Below are positions 63,372-64,000 of a stretch of 64,000 nt of DNA, one piece after another. The stretch is from Pseudarthrobacter sp. W1I19. Lineage in GTDB: Bacteria; Actinomycetota; Actinomycetes; Actinomycetales; Micrococcaceae. Location: contig NZ_JAUSZR010000001.1 of the NCBI RefSeq assembly GCF_030817835.1, forward strand, positions 496,001-560,000. The letters run 5' to 3'. Positions within the stretch are counted from its first letter, which is position 1. Every line of letters begins with the position of its first letter. Under the pieces are notes generated by a model that was given only the letters and a program-made list of their open reading frames with translations, was not told where the DNA came from and did no database searches. Position numbers and translations under genes: made by a program.

Positions 63372-63387
63372 TGGAACCTAGGTTCCA
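63372..63387. promoter_or_regulatory. Perfect palindrome TGGAACCTAGGTTCCA, probable uricase operator
   Basis: The 16-bp palindrome lies 25 bases upstream of the uricase ATG. TGGAA...TTCCA arms resemble operators of IclR-family purine regulators such as AllR. The IclR encoded at 59823 is the obvious candidate. Confidence 0.7.
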
Positions 63388-63446
63388 TCACTGAAATTAA
63401 GCGCGCATTTCAAGCGCGTTTCCGGTGGAGCCGACCCAACAAAAAA

Positions 63447-63472
63447 GAGCCGGCATCCATTGATGCCAGCTC
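63447..63472 (-). terminator. Minus-strand Rho-independent terminator ahead of uricase
   Basis: An 11-bp stem (63462-63472 with 63447-63457, one mismatch) with a 4-base loop is followed on the minus strand by TTTTTTG. It lies 99 bases upstream of the uricase start and reads in the uricase direction, implying a short upstream transcript or a leader with attenuation. Confidence 0.8.
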
Positions 63473-63558
63473 ATTACGACCCTGCCTGCTGCTCCCAGGT
63501 TACGTGACATCGGCCACGAATTGACAACCAGCGTACCTCCGGAACCCGGTGGTGTACA

Positions 63559-63584
63559 TCACAAAATGAAAATTCACTTTGTGA
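63559..63584. promoter_or_regulatory. 26-bp dyad with TCACAAA/TTTGTGA arms
   Basis: Arms of 11 bases (63559-63569 with 63574-63584) match at ten positions around an AT-rich centre. It sits between the uricase leader and the small gene at 63698. The arms face outward compared with the CRP/GlxR consensus TGTGA-n6-TCACA. Confidence 0.5.
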
Positions 63585-63697
63585 CCGGGTGGATGTTGGC
63601 CATTGACGAAGCAGTACGGCCGGCCATAGGCTATTCCACATAGCAAAAGTTCTTTTCCGTTTTCCGGAACTATTCCTAGCTCTCTAAGGAGGATCAG

Positions 63698-63883
63698 ATG
63701 TACCAGCAGGACAGCACGCCGGTTTCACCGGCACCCACGGCGGCAGCTTCAGTCCAGGAGTTCTACCTCCCCCTCGGCGGCGGGACGGATCCGGACTTCT
63801 ACCTCCCGGCTGACCGGGAGCACGTTCCCGGCCGCTTCTCGCGCTGGGTCCAGGCGCTCCCGGGATTCGGCAGGCGTTCGTAG
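63698..63883 (+). CDS. Small hypothetical protein with FYLP repeats
   Basis: The 61-residue protein starts after TAAGGAGGATCAG and reads MYQQDSTPVSPAP, then EFYLPLGGGTDPDFYLPADR and a basic end ALPGFGRRS. FYLP occurs twice. No signal or membrane helix. A terminator follows 70 bases later, which supports a real monocistronic transcript. Not recognised. Confidence 0.65.
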   Translation: MYQQDSTPVSPAPTAAASVQEFYLPLGGGTDPDFYLPADREHVPGRFSRWVQALPGFGRRS

Positions 63884-63952
63884 CCGGGCGCAGCGGGCCA
63901 AGCCGTCAACGGCCCGGCCGGCGACGCGCACCTTCGGTTCCGTTGCAGAAAA

Positions 63953-63987
63953 GGACTGGCGACACCATATCCGGGTCTCGCCAGTCC
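63953..63987 (+). terminator. Rho-independent terminator at the window end
   Basis: GGACTGGCGA (63953-63962) pairs with 63978-63987, followed by CTTTTTTGCG. It ends the transcript of the 61-residue gene. Confidence 0.9.
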
Positions 63988-64000
63988 CTTTTTTGCGTCG

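Overview
The window is high-GC actinobacterial chromosome, most likely Arthrobacter or Pseudarthrobacter (Micrococcaceae). The reasons are the codon use, GTG/TTG starts with AGGAGG-like ribosome sites, a 302-residue uricase like that of Arthrobacter globiformis, DUF222-type HNH genes and the general gene content. I see no rRNA, tRNA, CRISPR, IS element or prophage. Genes are dense on both strands. The species assignment and all family names come from reading the sequence, not from a search.

Layout. 1-5480 (minus): a carbohydrate ABC importer (solute-binding lipoprotein, two permeases, ATPase) ending in a glucosylglycerate-hydrolase-like enzyme cut by the window edge. 5757-8415: a 28-residue-repeat protein, a CPBP-like membrane protein, divergent thioredoxin reductase and a small hypothetical. 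8722-15848: the most unusual region, with six GAF-ANTAR RNA-binding antiterminator-type regulators. Four of them alternate with three members of a small unrecognised protein family in one tightly packed minus-strand operon (12876 to 8722). Two more lie on the plus strand around three small unknown genes. A seventh GAF-ANTAR gene lies at 35080-35823 beside a stand-alone receiver domain.

15855-29205: housekeeping and accessory genes. They include a probably internally deleted S51-like peptidase, an ArsR/AHSA1 pair, a thioesterase, a DUF1992 protein, a GNAT, a frameshifted DUF222-HNH gene, a class A PBP, a PadR regulator with a perfect 15+15 bp operator, an ammonium transporter with GlnR-like boxes, a nitrilase-family amidase, two DUF202 proteins and L-2-hydroxyglutarate oxidase. 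29367-34322: LLM flavin oxidoreductase, a ferredoxin-reductase/fatty-acid-desaturase operon and an alpha/beta hydrolase. 36119-43527: a second adenylate kinase overlapping an epimerase, a secreted subtilase, an AlkC-like alkylation repair protein, a PAP2 phosphatase, and a MerR/Hsp20/J-domain heat-shock group. 43521-53151: AAA+ ATPase, GH1 beta-glucosidase, App1-like phosphatase, DUF72, GH15, DUF1508, HAD phosphatase and a zinc alcohol/formaldehyde dehydrogenase.

53148-63347: a beta-lactamase-fold lipoprotein lacking its catalytic Ser and Lys, then a purine-catabolism block: ureidoglycine aminohydrolase, a DUF6986 aldolase-like protein, malate synthase, malic enzyme, a divergent IclR regulator, an NCS2 permease and uricase. 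The logic is urate uptake and oxidation, release of glyoxylate from the ureides, and conversion of glyoxylate through malate to pyruvate. The intermediate genes (hydroxyisourate hydrolase, OHCU decarboxylase, allantoinase, allantoicase) are not in this window. Several promoter dyads and a minus-strand terminator just ahead of uricase suggest layered control.
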